A stretch of DNA of 64,000 bases from contig CAZYBU010000001.1 of assembly GCA_964645775.1 (NCBI GenBank), forward strand, positions 1 to 64,000, read 5' to 3'. Source of the stretch: CAZYBU01 sp964645775. GTDB lineage: Bacteria; Spirochaetota; UBA4802; UBA5550. Of this stretch, positions 33,606 to 43,006 are shown in pieces. Numbering within the stretch: position 1 is the first letter of the stretch; each line of letters starts with the position of its first letter. The translations under genes and the position numbers were made by a program. The notes under the pieces were generated by a model that did not search any database, was not told the origin of the DNA, and saw only the letters and a list, made by a program, of their open reading frames with translations.

Positions 33606-34492
33606 TTTTTCTTTTTCCTCTGGCACATTCTCTCCAAAATATTACATTGTGGGGGTGTTGGCGCGAACATCCCCTGCACCCCCTATGCCCACCTGCACCC
33701 GGAGGGTGAGAGGGTACGCGCGCCCCTGCCTGTGCCCAGAATGGGTACGGAGGGCTGTCATTGCATTCATGAATTAATTCCAACGGGGATGTGCGGCATC
33801 ATGCCTATATCCCCTCGTTTCCTTCGGCCTTCCTGGCCTCAGTCTCTTTTGCTTTTAACGAACTTTTTTACTTTTTCTTTGAATGAATATCTACTTCTTC
33901 TGAATGTTACCAGCTGTCCTGTTTTCGTTGCTGTACTATAACTTGTTCTGTCCTGAAAGACCTGGCATGTAAGGTCTACCTTTCGTGGCCGGGGTTCATC
34001 CTGAACGGCGGCCACTCGGAGCTCGGTCCAGCGCAATTTTGACCTCCTGTCCGCGCTGGACATTACGGAATCCGTTCCGGGCAGCATCCTTTTTGCTTTG
34101 CTATTGTTGCGATGATTAAGAACTGACTTTTTGATACTTTTTATTCCTGTAATCCCGGGAAAGTCCCGACATAGTCTGGACTAAATCGCGGCCAGAGCAA
34201 TAAACATTCTAACCCCCATTGATTCATACAGCTATGATATTCTGATCAGAGTGATTATGCAAGGGTCTTTGTAGTAAAAAGTCTTCTTTCAAGAGAGAAA
34301 AAGGAATGACAAGAAGAGATAGTACTGGTATCAGATATTCAATATTACGCTACCTGAAAGGGATAGAATAGTCTTTATTTGTTCTTCCACGGGGTTCATT
34401 CAGAAGGTATAAGTCCCTCATGGCGGTGAAATGTTAATGTTGATTATGTAAATTATTATAGCGCAATAACGCTCTTTTTATGAGAGGAATGT
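33606..34492. other. 887-nt gap with several palindromes, no convincing gene
   Basis: No ribosome-binding-site-led gene is evident. At least five inverted repeats occur: GGGGAT..GGCAT-C-ATGCC..ATCCCC (33785-33814), GGCC-TTCCT-GGCC near 33825-33837, GTGGCC..GTTCA-TCC-TGAAC..GGCCAC (about 33986-34016), a perfect 9-bp GTCCAGCGC/GCGCTGGAC (34026-34034 and 34053-34061), and CGGGA-AAG-TCCCG near 34160. A minus-strand 82-codon open frame (33839-34087) has some protein character but no support. It may be a dispersed palindromic repeat, an RNA gene, or the remnant of one. The last 150 nt should hold the chemoreceptor promoter. Confidence 0.4.
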
Positions 34493-36619
34493 ATGAGTTT
34501 TTGGGGGAGCCAAAAACGACTTTCCATTAAGGCCCGATTAACAGCCATGGCTGTTTCCATTCTTGTTATCAGTAATATAAGCCTTATGGCCTTTGCCCTC
34601 ATCATTATACGAGACGCCCTGAATGATGACGCAAAACAAAGGTTATTAGCAGTTTCTTCACTGAAAAAAGAACAACTGGAATATTATTTTAATACGGTAT
34701 TGATGGGGCAGATGCGCGTGCTCCGTCAGGACCCACTCGTACGTCAGGCCCTGGTAGACCTTAAAAAGACCTTTAATGAACAGGCCAAAACAGTAAGAAG
34801 TAACCGGTGGGAAGAAACTGCCTCCCAGTATGACAACCGTATGAAAAGTATTATGAAGGTGAATGGCTGGTATGACCTTTTTCTTATCAATACCGATGGT
34901 GACATTGTCTATACCGTGGCCCGGCAATCAGATCTGGGTATGAACATCCCTGAATCGGAGCTAAAAACATCGTCTCTGGGAATGGCTTATCATATAATGA
35001 AGGAGAACCCGTTACAGGAGATTGCCATTGCCGATTATAAACCCTATGCTCCGTCCAACGGTGAATATGAAGCGTTTATGATGGCACGGATCATGGATGA
35101 TGCCACAGATACTCACTTTGGTTATGTAGCTTTTCAGATTCCAACAGACAAGGTTGACTCTATCGTTAACCATCGTACGGGCCTTGGGGAAACCGGTGAA
35201 TCCTATCTCGTAGGTGAAATTAATGGTGAACGGTCTTTGCGAAGCAACCGTGCGGTAAAAAGCGGAAAAATTGGAGAGCCTAAGAATGACGCGTATATTG
35301 CGCTTGGGCTGTCGGGTAAAACAGGTATCAGCATCAAGAACGGCTCAACAGGTGTTAAAGAAATGGTCAGTTATGCTCCAATCACCATACAGGACCTCTT
35401 TTGGTCCCTCAACACCACTGTCGCCATGGATGAAATAGAGGCCCCTTTCTGGAAGCTGAATCGCGTCATTATCGCGGTTTCCGCTATTCTTGTCATTATC
35501 TCAGTAATATTTGTTGCCTTCGCGATTAACCGTTTTGTGTCACGACCCCTCAATGGTTTTCTTGATATTTTCACCCGGGGTTCCAGAGGTGACCTGACGG
35601 TTCAGTATCCGGTGAAATTTTCCGATGGCCGGGGAGATGAGATCGATATTATGGGTGAGAATTTTAACCATTTTATTGTTAATGTCAGGGGTGCGGCCAA
35701 AACCATGGGACATTCTTCAGAGTCATTGGCAACCGCCACTGAAGAGATGAGTTCAACGGTTATGACTTTTACAAATGCAGCCCAAAGCCAGGCGGCTTCC
35801 GCCGAGGAAGTAACGTCGACGGTGGAGGAGATTTCTGCCATGTCAGAAAATACTTTTCTGGTAGTGCAGGACCTGGCAGGTACCATTGAAACCGTTATTG
35901 GTAAACTTAACCAGTCTTATGCTATTGTTACCGGGGCCGGGGAAAAAATGGGAGAAGCAATGAGCACCAAGAGTGAACTGGACGGGCTTATCGCCAGTTC
36001 CAGGGATCTGATGAAAAATATCACTGATTCCATGGGCAGGTTAAAAGAGATTTCCAATCTGACTTCAGCCTCTACGGATGTAATACTTGATATATCTGAA
36101 CAGGTAAATCTTCTTGCCCTCAACGCGTCTATTGAGGCTGCCAGGGCAGGTGAACATGGTCGTGGATTCGCAGTGGTGGCAGATGAAATTTCAAAACTGG
36201 CGGATCAAACCAGCGATAATGCCAAAGGTATTACTGACATGGTCAGCCGTTCAAGCGAAGCGATGGAATCAACAGCCCAGGTGGTTAGAAAGGTTATGGA
36301 TAGCTTTGGAGTCATCATTCAACTGGTAAATGTCTTTGGAACGCTGGTAGAAGAGGTTGGAGACATGGCAGGGCAGGACCTCGTGGTTCAGGAGGAGCTT
36401 AAGAGCGAAGTGGCAATCATGAAACAGTTATCCTCTGATGTTCAGAGTTCCATCTCTGAGCAGAATGTTGCCATAAATGAAATAACTAAATCAGTGAACC
36501 AGATTTCACAATTGACCCAGGAGACAGCCTCAGGCGTAGAAGAGATTTCCGGCAATACCGAGGAGATTGCCGGCATGGCTGAAGAACTTAAAGAAAAGGT
36601 AAAATTTTTCAGGGTTTAG
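34493..36619 (+). CDS. Methyl-accepting chemotaxis protein with periplasmic double-Cache-type sensor
   Basis: 708-aa chemoreceptor. A first membrane helix (about residues 17-40) and a second (about 322-345) flank a periplasmic sensor of about 280 residues with Cache-like segments (GWYDLFLINTDGDIVYT; GETGESYLVGE). A HAMP region follows (NRFVSRPLNGFLDIF), then the signalling coiled coil, whose hairpin tip reads ISEQVNLLALNASIEAARAG. The ligand is unknown. CheD at 21593-22078 could act on it; che kinase genes are not in the window. Confidence 0.92.
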   Translation: MSFWGSQKRLSIKARLTAMAVSILVISNISLMAFALIIIRDALNDDAKQRLLAVSSLKKEQLEYYFNTVLMGQMRVLRQDPLVRQALVDLKKTFNEQAKTVRSNRWEETASQYDNRMKSIMKVNGWYDLFLINTDGDIVYTVARQSDLGMNIPESELKTSSLGMAYHIMKENPLQEIAIADYKPYAPSNGEYEAFMMARIMDDATDTHFGYVAFQIPTDKVDSIVNHRTGLGETGESYLVGEINGERSLRSNRAVKSGKIGEPKNDAYIALGLSGKTGISIKNGSTGVKEMVSYAPITIQDLFWSLNTTVAMDEIEAPFWKLNRVIIAVSAILVIISVIFVAFAINRFVSRPLNGFLDIFTRGSRGDLTVQYPVKFSDGRGDEIDIMGENFNHFIVNVRGAAKTMGHSSESLATATEEMSSTVMTFTNAAQSQAASAEEVTSTVEEISAMSENTFLVVQDLAGTIETVIGKLNQSYAIVTGAGEKMGEAMSTKSELDGLIASSRDLMKNITDSMGRLKEISNLTSASTDVILDISEQVNLLALNASIEAARAGEHGRGFAVVADEISKLADQTSDNAKGITDMVSRSSEAMESTAQVVRKVMDSFGVIIQLVNVFGTLVEEVGDMAGQDLVVQEELKSEVAIMKQLSSDVQSSISEQNVAINEITKSVNQISQLTQETASGVEEISGNTEEIAGMAEELKEKVKFFRV

Positions 36620-36764
36620 TTGTTCCCTGTTATTGTGATTATTCCGCAGTTACTACTGCTGAATTGTTTCTGAAAAGCAGTAAAAAACTACGAGTCATTT
36701 CCGTAACGGGTTATATACTTATTTTGATTTAACACCAGACAGGTAAAATTTTTCCACATTGCAC

Positions 36765-37490
36765 CTACCTCAACCCCTTCTCTAACCACTCCAAACACTG
36801 TCTCTTTAGATCCGGTTTGTCCTTGAAGATCGATACGCCGTGAGCCGTGGAGCCTTCCACGATGATTACTTTTCGTTTGCCTGAAGTCATTTCGTAGAGT
36901 TCCCGGGCCCATCCTGCCCTCTTCCCTTCCTGGTCGCCGGCCGAGGCGATAATCAGGGCGTTGTGGGGAACGATTGTATCTTTTCCGGCCAGGGCCTGAA
37001 CCGCTTCTGTCTTGGGTGAAAGGGAAATAACGGCCGGCAGTTTGAATCTCTCTGAGGCCACAAGGGCCAGGTTTCCCCCGATAGATGATCCGAAGAGAGC
37101 GATCCGGTCTTTGTCCACCCCTTTCGTTGACCGGAGGGCCACGTAGGCCGCCTTCAGGTCCAGGGGCGCCCTCTTCGGATTTGTAAAGAGGTCCCGGATA
37201 TTACCTGTTTTGGTGGATTCTCCATGTTCCCTGAGATCAAAGGTCAGGAGGCAGTATCCTTTTCCAAGGAGATCGGGGATGATGAAGTCCCATTCACTTC
37301 GGTCAGAGCTTCCCTGGTGGACAAGGATAACACCCGGCCAGGGAGGGGAACTCTTCGGCCGGTGAAGTTCAGCTGAGAGGGTTACCCCGTCTTCCGCTGT
37401 AAGGGTCATGGAAGTTTTCTGTTCTCCATTCTTTGAACAGGACAGGATAAGGGCGCCTGCCATGAGAACCAGTATCAGGTTTCGTATCAT
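36765..37490 (-). CDS. Lipoprotein alpha/beta hydrolase
   Basis: 241-aa protein with a lipobox ALILSCS (Cys18) and an alpha/beta-hydrolase fold of the dienelactone-hydrolase/prolyl-oligopeptidase-like type. It shows the oxyanion segment PGVILVHQGSS, the nucleophile elbow GSSIGG, a likely acid in the GDQEGKR region and the catalytic histidine in STAHG. The substrate is unknown. AAGGAG precedes the ATG. It acts outside the cytoplasm as a lipid-anchored esterase or hydrolase. Confidence 0.8.
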   Translation of the reverse strand: MIRNLILVLMAGALILSCSKNGEQKTSMTLTAEDGVTLSAELHRPKSSPPWPGVILVHQGSSDRSEWDFIIPDLLGKGYCLLTFDLREHGESTKTGNIRDLFTNPKRAPLDLKAAYVALRSTKGVDKDRIALFGSSIGGNLALVASERFKLPAVISLSPKTEAVQALAGKDTIVPHNALIIASAGDQEGKRAGWARELYEMTSGKRKVIIVEGSTAHGVSIFKDKPDLKRQCLEWLEKGLR

Positions 37491-37694
37491 ATCATTTCTC
37501 CTTGCGTGATAATATCTTCCCGGCCATGGAGTTGCAAGAAAGAATTATTGCCGAGAGCCTGTTAGCTGAATCTGTTAAGAAACTGTGATTTTTATGGATG
37601 GGGAGGCCATTTTACGGGAATTTACATGAGATTTATTACAGCCTTACAGAGTCCCGGTATGTTCCCCGTGAAATAAACATAAGGAGGTGAATTC

Positions 37695-37919
37695 ATGAGA
37701 CACTTGAAAGATTTCAATGAAGGGGCCCTCCATTCTTCAAAAGCAGGACACGATCAGGAGAGGATACAGGCCCTGAACAGGTTGCGGCATTATACCAGGA
37801 ACCATCTTAAACGTCACGGGAGCTTTGACCGGTTTCCCGGTAAGGTTAAGGAGAACATCCGCTTTATCATGAAAAAGCTGGATGTCCGGGAGCTGGATGA
37901 AGTCCTGAGCCAGGAGTGA
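37695..37919 (+). CDS. Small basic protein of unknown function
   Basis: 74-aa, helical, lysine/arginine/histidine-rich protein (RLRHYTRNHLKRHG). A perfect AAGGAGGTG lies 6 nt before the ATG, making translation very likely. No family recognised. It is followed by an RND-transporter remnant on the other strand. Confidence 0.6.
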   Translation: MRHLKDFNEGALHSSKAGHDQERIQALNRLRHYTRNHLKRHGSFDRFPGKVKENIRFIMKKLDVRELDEVLSQE

Positions 37920-37926
37920 TGTATCA

Positions 37927-38112
37927 TCAAGGTTGTCTCTTCTTCCAGGGACGCGGCGGCAGAGTGACCAGTGAATAGAGTAGGGGTATCAGACCCAGGG
38001 TCACCAGGGTTGCGAAAACCAGGCCCCATGCCATGGTTACCACCATGGGTCTCAGGTCCGGCAGGTCGCCGCCGATTCCGTAGGCTGTGGGAAGAAGCCT
38101 GGCATCATACAT
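37927..38112 (-). pseudogene. Remnant of an RND efflux transporter (C-terminus)
   Basis: 61 residues match the last cytoplasmic loop and final transmembrane helix of AcrB/HAE1-type RND pumps: LPTAYGIGGDLPDLRPM followed by VVTMAWGLVFATLVT and a PLLYSL end. Such proteins are over 1000 aa; here a TAA lies two codons before the ATG and nothing upstream resembles the rest. The first residues also look internally shortened (ARLLPTAYG, where intact pumps have a longer segment). It is a decayed fragment, evidence of a deleted efflux gene. Confidence 0.75.
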
Positions 38113-38202
38113 TTTTTACAAAATCTGAATAGTTTTCCCATAACATTTTCATACCAGGAGAATACTATTGCCGCAATTCTTCATGGGCTTTGGAGGTGCA
38201 GG

Positions 38203-38490
38203 ATGGTGGAAGAGGAGAGAAGACAACATTCCAGGGAGGATGTATCACTGCGGGTGGATATCATCCTGGATAAGGGAATGGTTTCCGGTACGGTGAAAAA
38301 TATGTCCCGGGACGGGGCCCTGATCAGGCTCGACCGGGAGTTTACGGATAGCATAACCGAATCGGACATGGATAGAAGAATCACCTTCCACCTTCATTCA
38401 GAGAATGAAAAAGTCAAAAAATGGGACAGTTCCATTGTCCGCGTAATGCGGAACGAAGGGATCACTGTTATTGCGATGATGATATTCTGA
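38203..38490 (+). CDS. PilZ-domain protein (c-di-GMP binding)
   Basis: 95-aa single PilZ domain. The RxxxR motif is at residues 7-11 (RQHSR) and the NxSxxG box is NMSRDG, both contacts for c-di-GMP. GGAGG precedes the ATG. It could be a c-di-GMP effector for motility or envelope control; an HD-GYP phosphodiesterase is encoded at 52479-53873. Confidence 0.8.
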   Translation: MVEEERRQHSREDVSLRVDIILDKGMVSGTVKNMSRDGALIRLDREFTDSITESDMDRRITFHLHSENEKVKKWDSSIVRVMRNEGITVIAMMIF

Positions 38491-38495
38491 ACATA

Positions 38496-39263
38496 TCAGC
38501 CCGGCATAAGCAATGACTTGAAGACCTTTCGTTTTATGCCGGAAGGCAGAAACCGTTCAAGAAATACGAGTAATCCCGTACCCTTTGTGAACCAGTGCAG
38601 CTTCTTTTTGTGCGCCGCTTTCCAGACAACTTCAGCAACATCTTCAGGTTTAACCTTAACACCGACTTTTTCCACACTGTAGGCCTTCTGATCTTTCTCC
38701 AGCATGGGGGTGGCAACATAGGGCGCCATGATATCGCAAACCCAGATCCCCCTCTCTTCCAGCTCAAGATTCAGGGCCTCAGTAATTCCTCTGACACCGA
38801 ATTTTGTGGCTGAATAGACGGAGAGCTGGGCAGAACCGTAGATGGCGGATGCCGAGGACATGTTTATAATCCTGGAGCCTGGTTTATCCAGCATGTAGGG
38901 TATTGCGGCGTTGATTCCGTTCACTACACCCCTCAGATTGACATCAAGTGTGAGATGCTGTTTATCTTCAGGGATGTCCATGTGCGGACCCATAAAGAGT
39001 ACCCCCGCATTATTAAATATAACATCCGGTTGTCCGTTGATATGATCGTTGAAATGCTTCATGGCGCTGTGAAAATCTCCCGCATCTGATACGTCCAGTT
39101 TTCGGTAGATGCAGAAATCCTGACCTATCATCTCTGCTGTTTTCCTGAGTCCTTCTTCATCCAGATCATAAAGACCGGTAAACCATCCCTCTCTGGCAAA
39201 GTATATGGCCGTTGCGCGGCCGATTCCTGAGGCCGCGCCAGTAATCAGAATGTTTTTTTTCAT
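38496..39263 (-). CDS. Short-chain dehydrogenase/reductase
   Basis: 255-aa classical SDR. The cofactor loop is ITGAASGIGRA, with NNAGV, and the catalytic set is Ser in NMSSASAI and YSATK (Tyr and Lys). An acidic residue after the second strand (YDLDEEG) favours NAD(H) over NADP(H). The substrate cannot be told. AAGGAG precedes the start. It converges with the PilZ gene. Confidence 0.88.
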   Translation of the reverse strand: MKKNILITGAASGIGRATAIYFAREGWFTGLYDLDEEGLRKTAEMIGQDFCIYRKLDVSDAGDFHSAMKHFNDHINGQPDVIFNNAGVLFMGPHMDIPEDKQHLTLDVNLRGVVNGINAAIPYMLDKPGSRIINMSSASAIYGSAQLSVYSATKFGVRGITEALNLELEERGIWVCDIMAPYVATPMLEKDQKAYSVEKVGVKVKPEDVAEVVWKAAHKKKLHWFTKGTGLLVFLERFLPSGIKRKVFKSLLMPG

Positions 39264-39416
39264 GCATACTCCTTGAAGTATATTTACTGTTATTATAGAA
39301 GATACGGTTTATATCAATTGATGTCAAGAATGTCACCTGAATCAGGAAAAGGCTTTAAACTATACCTCGGGATTGTAGAATAGCCATGATCTTGAGATGA
39401 AAATGGAGGAGCGTTC

Positions 39417-40025
39417 ATTATTAGCCTGTGTCAACCGGGGGGAGAAAAATCCTGCTGCGCCTGCTGCGGTCTCTTTAATCGTATGGATATCGGAGAAGAG
39501 GATCTTATGAGATTCCTGGAAGAAGGAAAAGATCGCCGGGAGCGGAACGTGGACAGGGACCTTTACCGGCCGGATAAGGTCCGGGACGCGGGTACCCATG
39601 TATGTCCTTTCCAGGGTTTTGTCGCTCCCGGACGGCCAGGGTGTCTTCTTCACCCTTCCCTGAAGGGGGAAGAGGGCAGAATGAGATCTCTTTACGGCAC
39701 GAAGATCTGCGAGGAGTACTTCTGTCCGGCTCACAGATTTTTGACAGGGGAAGAAAAGTCCTTCCTGATCGAAGAGATCAGCCACTGGTATCCCTATACT
39801 ATAGCCATAATCGATCCATGGTTCTTTTCCGCGTGGTATCAAAAGATAAATTTCCTGGAACAGGAGCTCAAGAGAGAACGAATGGATACGTTGCTTCGAA
39901 TTCACGGGGAGTACCTGGCACGTTATCCGGGACCGGTTTTCTACTTTACCGAGCAGGAGCGAATTTCCTTTGAAGTGACAGAGAATGAAGAAAGGGAACT
40001 GAGTAAGGCCGCCGGTCTTGAATAG
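39417..40025 (+). CDS. Cysteine-rich protein with a probable ATT start
   Basis: About 202 aa. The N-terminal segment CQPGGEKSCCACCGLFN precedes the first ATG of the frame (39483) by some 20 codons and is clearly part of the protein, as the cysteines resemble metal-binding clusters (CxxCC). Upstream the frame offers no ATG, GTG or TTG, but GGAGGA (39405-39410) sits at correct distance before ATT codons at 39417 and 39420. A further CPFQGFV, CLLHPS, CEEYFC pattern follows. An alternative is a lost base in the A-run near 39445-39449, since an ATG at 39397 is open in another frame. Function unknown. Confidence 0.6.
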   Translation: MISLCQPGGEKSCCACCGLFNRMDIGEEDLMRFLEEGKDRRERNVDRDLYRPDKVRDAGTHVCPFQGFVAPGRPGCLLHPSLKGEEGRMRSLYGTKICEEYFCPAHRFLTGEEKSFLIEEISHWYPYTIAIIDPWFFSAWYQKINFLEQELKRERMDTLLRIHGEYLARYPGPVFYFTEQERISFEVTENEERELSKAAGLE

Positions 40026-40030
40026 AAAAA

Positions 40031-40052
40031 CGGGCGCCCCGAAGGACGCCCG
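40031..40052. terminator. Hairpin between convergent genes
   Basis: CGGGCG (40031-40036) pairs with CGCCCG (40047-40052), with partial pairing inside, between the Cys-rich protein gene and the converging outer-membrane protein gene. The flanks are A-rich on the left, giving a U-run on the minus strand. Confidence 0.6.
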
Positions 40053-40076
40053 TATAAATGGTTCCAGCTCTATGAG

Positions 40077-40799
40077 TCAGAACGTATAGGAAGCACCCAC
40101 TGTGGCGTAGGTTTTAAAGATCGCGTTTTCATCCGGAACGTACATGCCGTTCAGGCTTCCTGATATGTCCACACCGGCCACATTGAAGCCCAGGGAAATG
40201 GAAGCCGTGATGTCGTTCAGGTACCGGAACTCATCGGCCGACCCGATATGGTACATTCCATAGGAAAGTCCCATACCCAGGAACGCCCCTTTAGCAAGCT
40301 CAAATTCGTGACCAATGGATGCGGTCAGGTAGAAATCTGTGTACTCCTCGATCCCGAAATAGAAATCGTGGGTGTAGCTGATAGTCGGGTTCAGGGGAAC
40401 CTCGAAGCCTACGCTTGCCGAAAGGGTCAGAAAGCTGAAATCCTTAACCTTTTCGGGATAGAGCCAGTACCATGCTCCGGCACTCAGGGTCACCAGGTCA
40501 GCGAAGGTGTAGGAGTAGTCCAGACCGAAATCTATGCCCTGGCCGTCTACGGCTTCAGCGTCTGTCTGGTTCTGAGTAAGTTCCGCGGCCACGCTGATTG
40601 CTAATCCGCTTCCGAGGATGTCGTAGCTTATGTAAGGAGCGAAAGCTCCCTCACCGTTCATCCACTCCATCCCCCTGAAGAGGTAGGTGCTGTAATAATC
40701 CATACCCAGTGTGAGCCCTATGGACTTCTTCTCCTGGGCGAAAGCCGAGGCCGAGACAAGGAGAAGGACCGCGACCAGAATACCTGTTATCTTTTTCAT
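40077..40799 (-). CDS. Predicted outer-membrane beta-barrel protein
   Basis: 240-aa protein with an ideal signal peptide (MKKITGILVAVLLLVSASAFA) and a mature part of alternating beta-strands rich in aromatic residues, ending in YTF, the C-terminal aromatic signature of barrel proteins. The opening MDYYSTYLFRGMEW resembles the TorF/gcw_chp porin family. AGGAGG precedes the ATG at 40799. The 305-nt stretch between it and pstA (40800-41104) holds no further gene. Confidence 0.75.
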   Translation of the reverse strand: MKKITGILVAVLLLVSASAFAQEKKSIGLTLGMDYYSTYLFRGMEWMNGEGAFAPYISYDILGSGLAISVAAELTQNQTDAEAVDGQGIDFGLDYSYTFADLVTLSAGAWYWLYPEKVKDFSFLTLSASVGFEVPLNPTISYTHDFYFGIEEYTDFYLTASIGHEFELAKGAFLGMGLSYGMYHIGSADEFRYLNDITASISLGFNVAGVDISGSLNGMYVPDENAIFKTYATVGASYTF

Positions 40800-41104
40800 A
40801 TTAACCTCCTGACAGCGTTTACACGCCATGTTTATCAAACTGTCACAAATATGACTGATGAAAAGCTTCAGGCAATCACATTACAGGAGGTTATATTACA
40901 GGGTTGTTAAATTTGCCACTTTTGGCCTTCTGGAAGTGATATCAGGCCCTGAATGGAGTAGAGGAGAAAATGTTTAGATTCAAACGTCAGATTGAAACAT
41001 ATAAAAAAGAATCCGATTCTATCCCGCAGTGAATTGATAGAAGGGAGTCTGGTTTGTATTACGGATATCAAAAGAGTTTTAGTAAAAGCCTGCCACTCCT
41101 TTAA

Positions 41105-41983
41105 TCATTTAGCTCTGGTGAATTTATTTCTAATGATTACTGCTGTAAGCATAAGCAGAAACAGGGCTATGAGCAGAACGACAATAGCCGCTGGGTTTAC
41201 ACCATGCTGAAACTCATGTTTTGGAAAATCAGACCATGCAAAAATTTGGAGAGGTAATGCGCCGAAGGGATCAAAAATACTGCTGGGCGGGGAAAAGATT
41301 GCTGTTGCAACTCCTATCATTATCAATGGCGCTGTTTCGCCGATGGCGGTTGCCATGGAAATAATCATGCCAGTCATAATTCCAGGAATTGCTTCTGGAA
41401 GAATAACAGTTTTAATCATCTGCCATTTGGTGGCACCCAGCGCGTAAGAAGCTTCTCTTAGAGAATCAGGAACAGCCTTTACTGCTTCCTGTGATGATAC
41501 AATTACTACGGGAAGTATTCTAAGGGTCATGGTAAAGGCCCCTACCAGTAATATTCCTGGACCCATATTAAACCAGGAGACAAAAATACCAAGACCTAAA
41601 AGTCCATAAACGATGGAGGGAACACCTGCAAGATTTGAGATATTTATCTCGATGATCTTCTTCAAGGGATTGGTTTTCAGGTACTCTTCCAAATGAACAG
41701 CCGTAGCAACTCCTACAGGTAAGGCTAACAATGCCACAAGAATGATAAGGTAAAATGAACCTATTATTAATGGATAAATTCCTGCTTGCTCAGGAAACCG
41801 GGATGGGCTATTGGTAAGAAACTGCCAATCGAGCCAGCCGATAGAATCATACACAACAAAACCGATAAGGCCAAATACAGAAACAATACCGATCAGGGTC
41901 GCTATAACGGTTGTTACGGTAAATGATTGGTCGGTAATTTTGACAATGTTTCTTCGTAATGTATCTTTCATGCTGTTAATCAT
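41105..41983 (-). CDS. pstA: Phosphate ABC transporter permease PstA
   Basis: 292-aa permease with six membrane helices and the EAA loop REASYALGATKWQMIKTVILP. It pairs with PstC to import phosphate. I take the ATG at 41983, which overlaps the pstC stop by 8 nt and has AGGA before it; the longer start adds 10 residues. The expected pstB ATPase and phoU do not follow; downstream is an unrelated outer-membrane protein gene. The sequence is visibly AT-richer than its surroundings. Confidence 0.93.
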   Translation of the reverse strand: MINSMKDTLRRNIVKITDQSFTVTTVIATLIGIVSVFGLIGFVVYDSIGWLDWQFLTNSPSRFPEQAGIYPLIIGSFYLIILVALLALPVGVATAVHLEEYLKTNPLKKIIEINISNLAGVPSIVYGLLGLGIFVSWFNMGPGILLVGAFTMTLRILPVVIVSSQEAVKAVPDSLREASYALGATKWQMIKTVILPEAIPGIMTGMIISMATAIGETAPLIMIGVATAIFSPPSSIFDPFGALPLQIFAWSDFPKHEFQHGVNPAAIVVLLIALFLLMLTAVIIRNKFTRAK

Positions 41984-42932
41984 ATTTTTCCTGAAATTTT
42001 TGTCTGACCACAATACTGATAAGATTAAGAATCATAGTAATAAAAAAAAGTGTTAAGCCGATGGCAAACAGGCTTTTATATGAGACAGAGTCTCCCGAAA
42101 CGTCACTGATACCTGTTTCAACCATGGCCGCAGTCATGGTTTGTACTGGTTGCAGTAGGGCACTTTCAAGATCAAAAGGGTTTATCATACGGGCAAAATT
42201 TCCCGCTGCAATGGTTACCGCCATAGTTTCTCCGATGACTCTGGAGATACCGAGAATAAACGATGCAATAATTCCAGATAATGCCGACGGAATGACAATT
42301 TGCGTTGATACCTGATATTTGACTGCGCCCAGGGCGTAACCTGCCTCTCGAAGGGCACCGGGTACTGCACGCATGGCATCCTCACTGATACTTGCAATCG
42401 TGGGTATTATCATAATTGCTACTACTATAGCCGCGCTAAGAATATTAAATGTCTTTATCTGGGGAAATATATTTTTCAGAATAGGTGTAATGTAAATAAG
42501 AGCAAAGTATCCGTATACTACCGTAGGAATACCGGCAAGAATTTCAAGCGCAGGCTTAAGAATGGCTTTTATGGTGTTTGAAGCGTATTCACTGAGAAAT
42601 ACCGCGCTTAACAGACCGATAGGTATGGCAATTAATGCGGTAACGAGTGTAAAAACTAATGTGCCTGAAATGATAGGTAATACGCCAAATGAAACCGGTT
42701 CAATATGAGGTGCCCAATGTGTACCGGTAAAAAAATCGAATATGGATACTTCAGAGAAAAAGAGCCAGGAATCGAACAGAAGAACCATGACTATTCCAAT
42801 AGTTGTAATGATTGATAACATGGAATTACTGGCCAGAAACAGCTCAATTAATTTTTCTTTCAGAATACTCCTCTTTTTGGAGGTTAATGTTTCTGTGTTG
42901 TTATGATCGCTGTTATGGTGAGAGCTTCCCAT
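41976..42932 (-). CDS. pstC: Phosphate ABC transporter permease PstC
   Basis: 318-aa permease with six helices and the EAA loop REAGYALGAVKYQVSTQIVIP. The N-terminus is His/Asn-rich (GSSHHNSDHNN), which is unusual but short. Together with PstA it forms the membrane channel. It lies 74 nt downstream of pstS with a strong hairpin between. Confidence 0.92.
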   Translation of the reverse strand: MGSSHHNSDHNNTETLTSKKRSILKEKLIELFLASNSMLSIITTIGIVMVLLFDSWLFFSEVSIFDFFTGTHWAPHIEPVSFGVLPIISGTLVFTLVTALIAIPIGLLSAVFLSEYASNTIKAILKPALEILAGIPTVVYGYFALIYITPILKNIFPQIKTFNILSAAIVVAIMIIPTIASISEDAMRAVPGALREAGYALGAVKYQVSTQIVIPSALSGIIASFILGISRVIGETMAVTIAAGNFARMINPFDLESALLQPVQTMTAAMVETGISDVSGDSVSYKSLFAIGLTLFFITMILNLISIVVRQKFQEKYD

Positions 42933-42960
42933 TGTCGTTATCCATCAGTGAAAATGATTT

Positions 42961-42990
42961 AACCGGACAGATACAGGTATCTGTCCGGTT
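42961..42990 (-). terminator. Intercistronic hairpin between pstS and pstC
   Basis: A perfect 13-bp stem (AACCGGACAGATA / TATCTGTCCGGTT) with a 4-nt loop and a short T-rich tail on the minus strand. It is probably a partial terminator or stabiliser that leaves more pstS than pstCA mRNA, as expected for a binding protein. Confidence 0.75.
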
Positions 42991-43006
42991 AGGTTTAAGA
43001 GTTAAA

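Noticed and set aside
33839..34087. Minus-strand 82-codon open frame as a gene
   Set aside because: No good ribosome binding site, no recognised family, and it coincides with dense palindromes; kept only as part of the structured gap.
39600..39973. Second open frame inside the Cys-rich gene
   Set aside because: It is an overlapping frame of the same DNA with lower protein character; the cysteine-bearing frame is the coding one.
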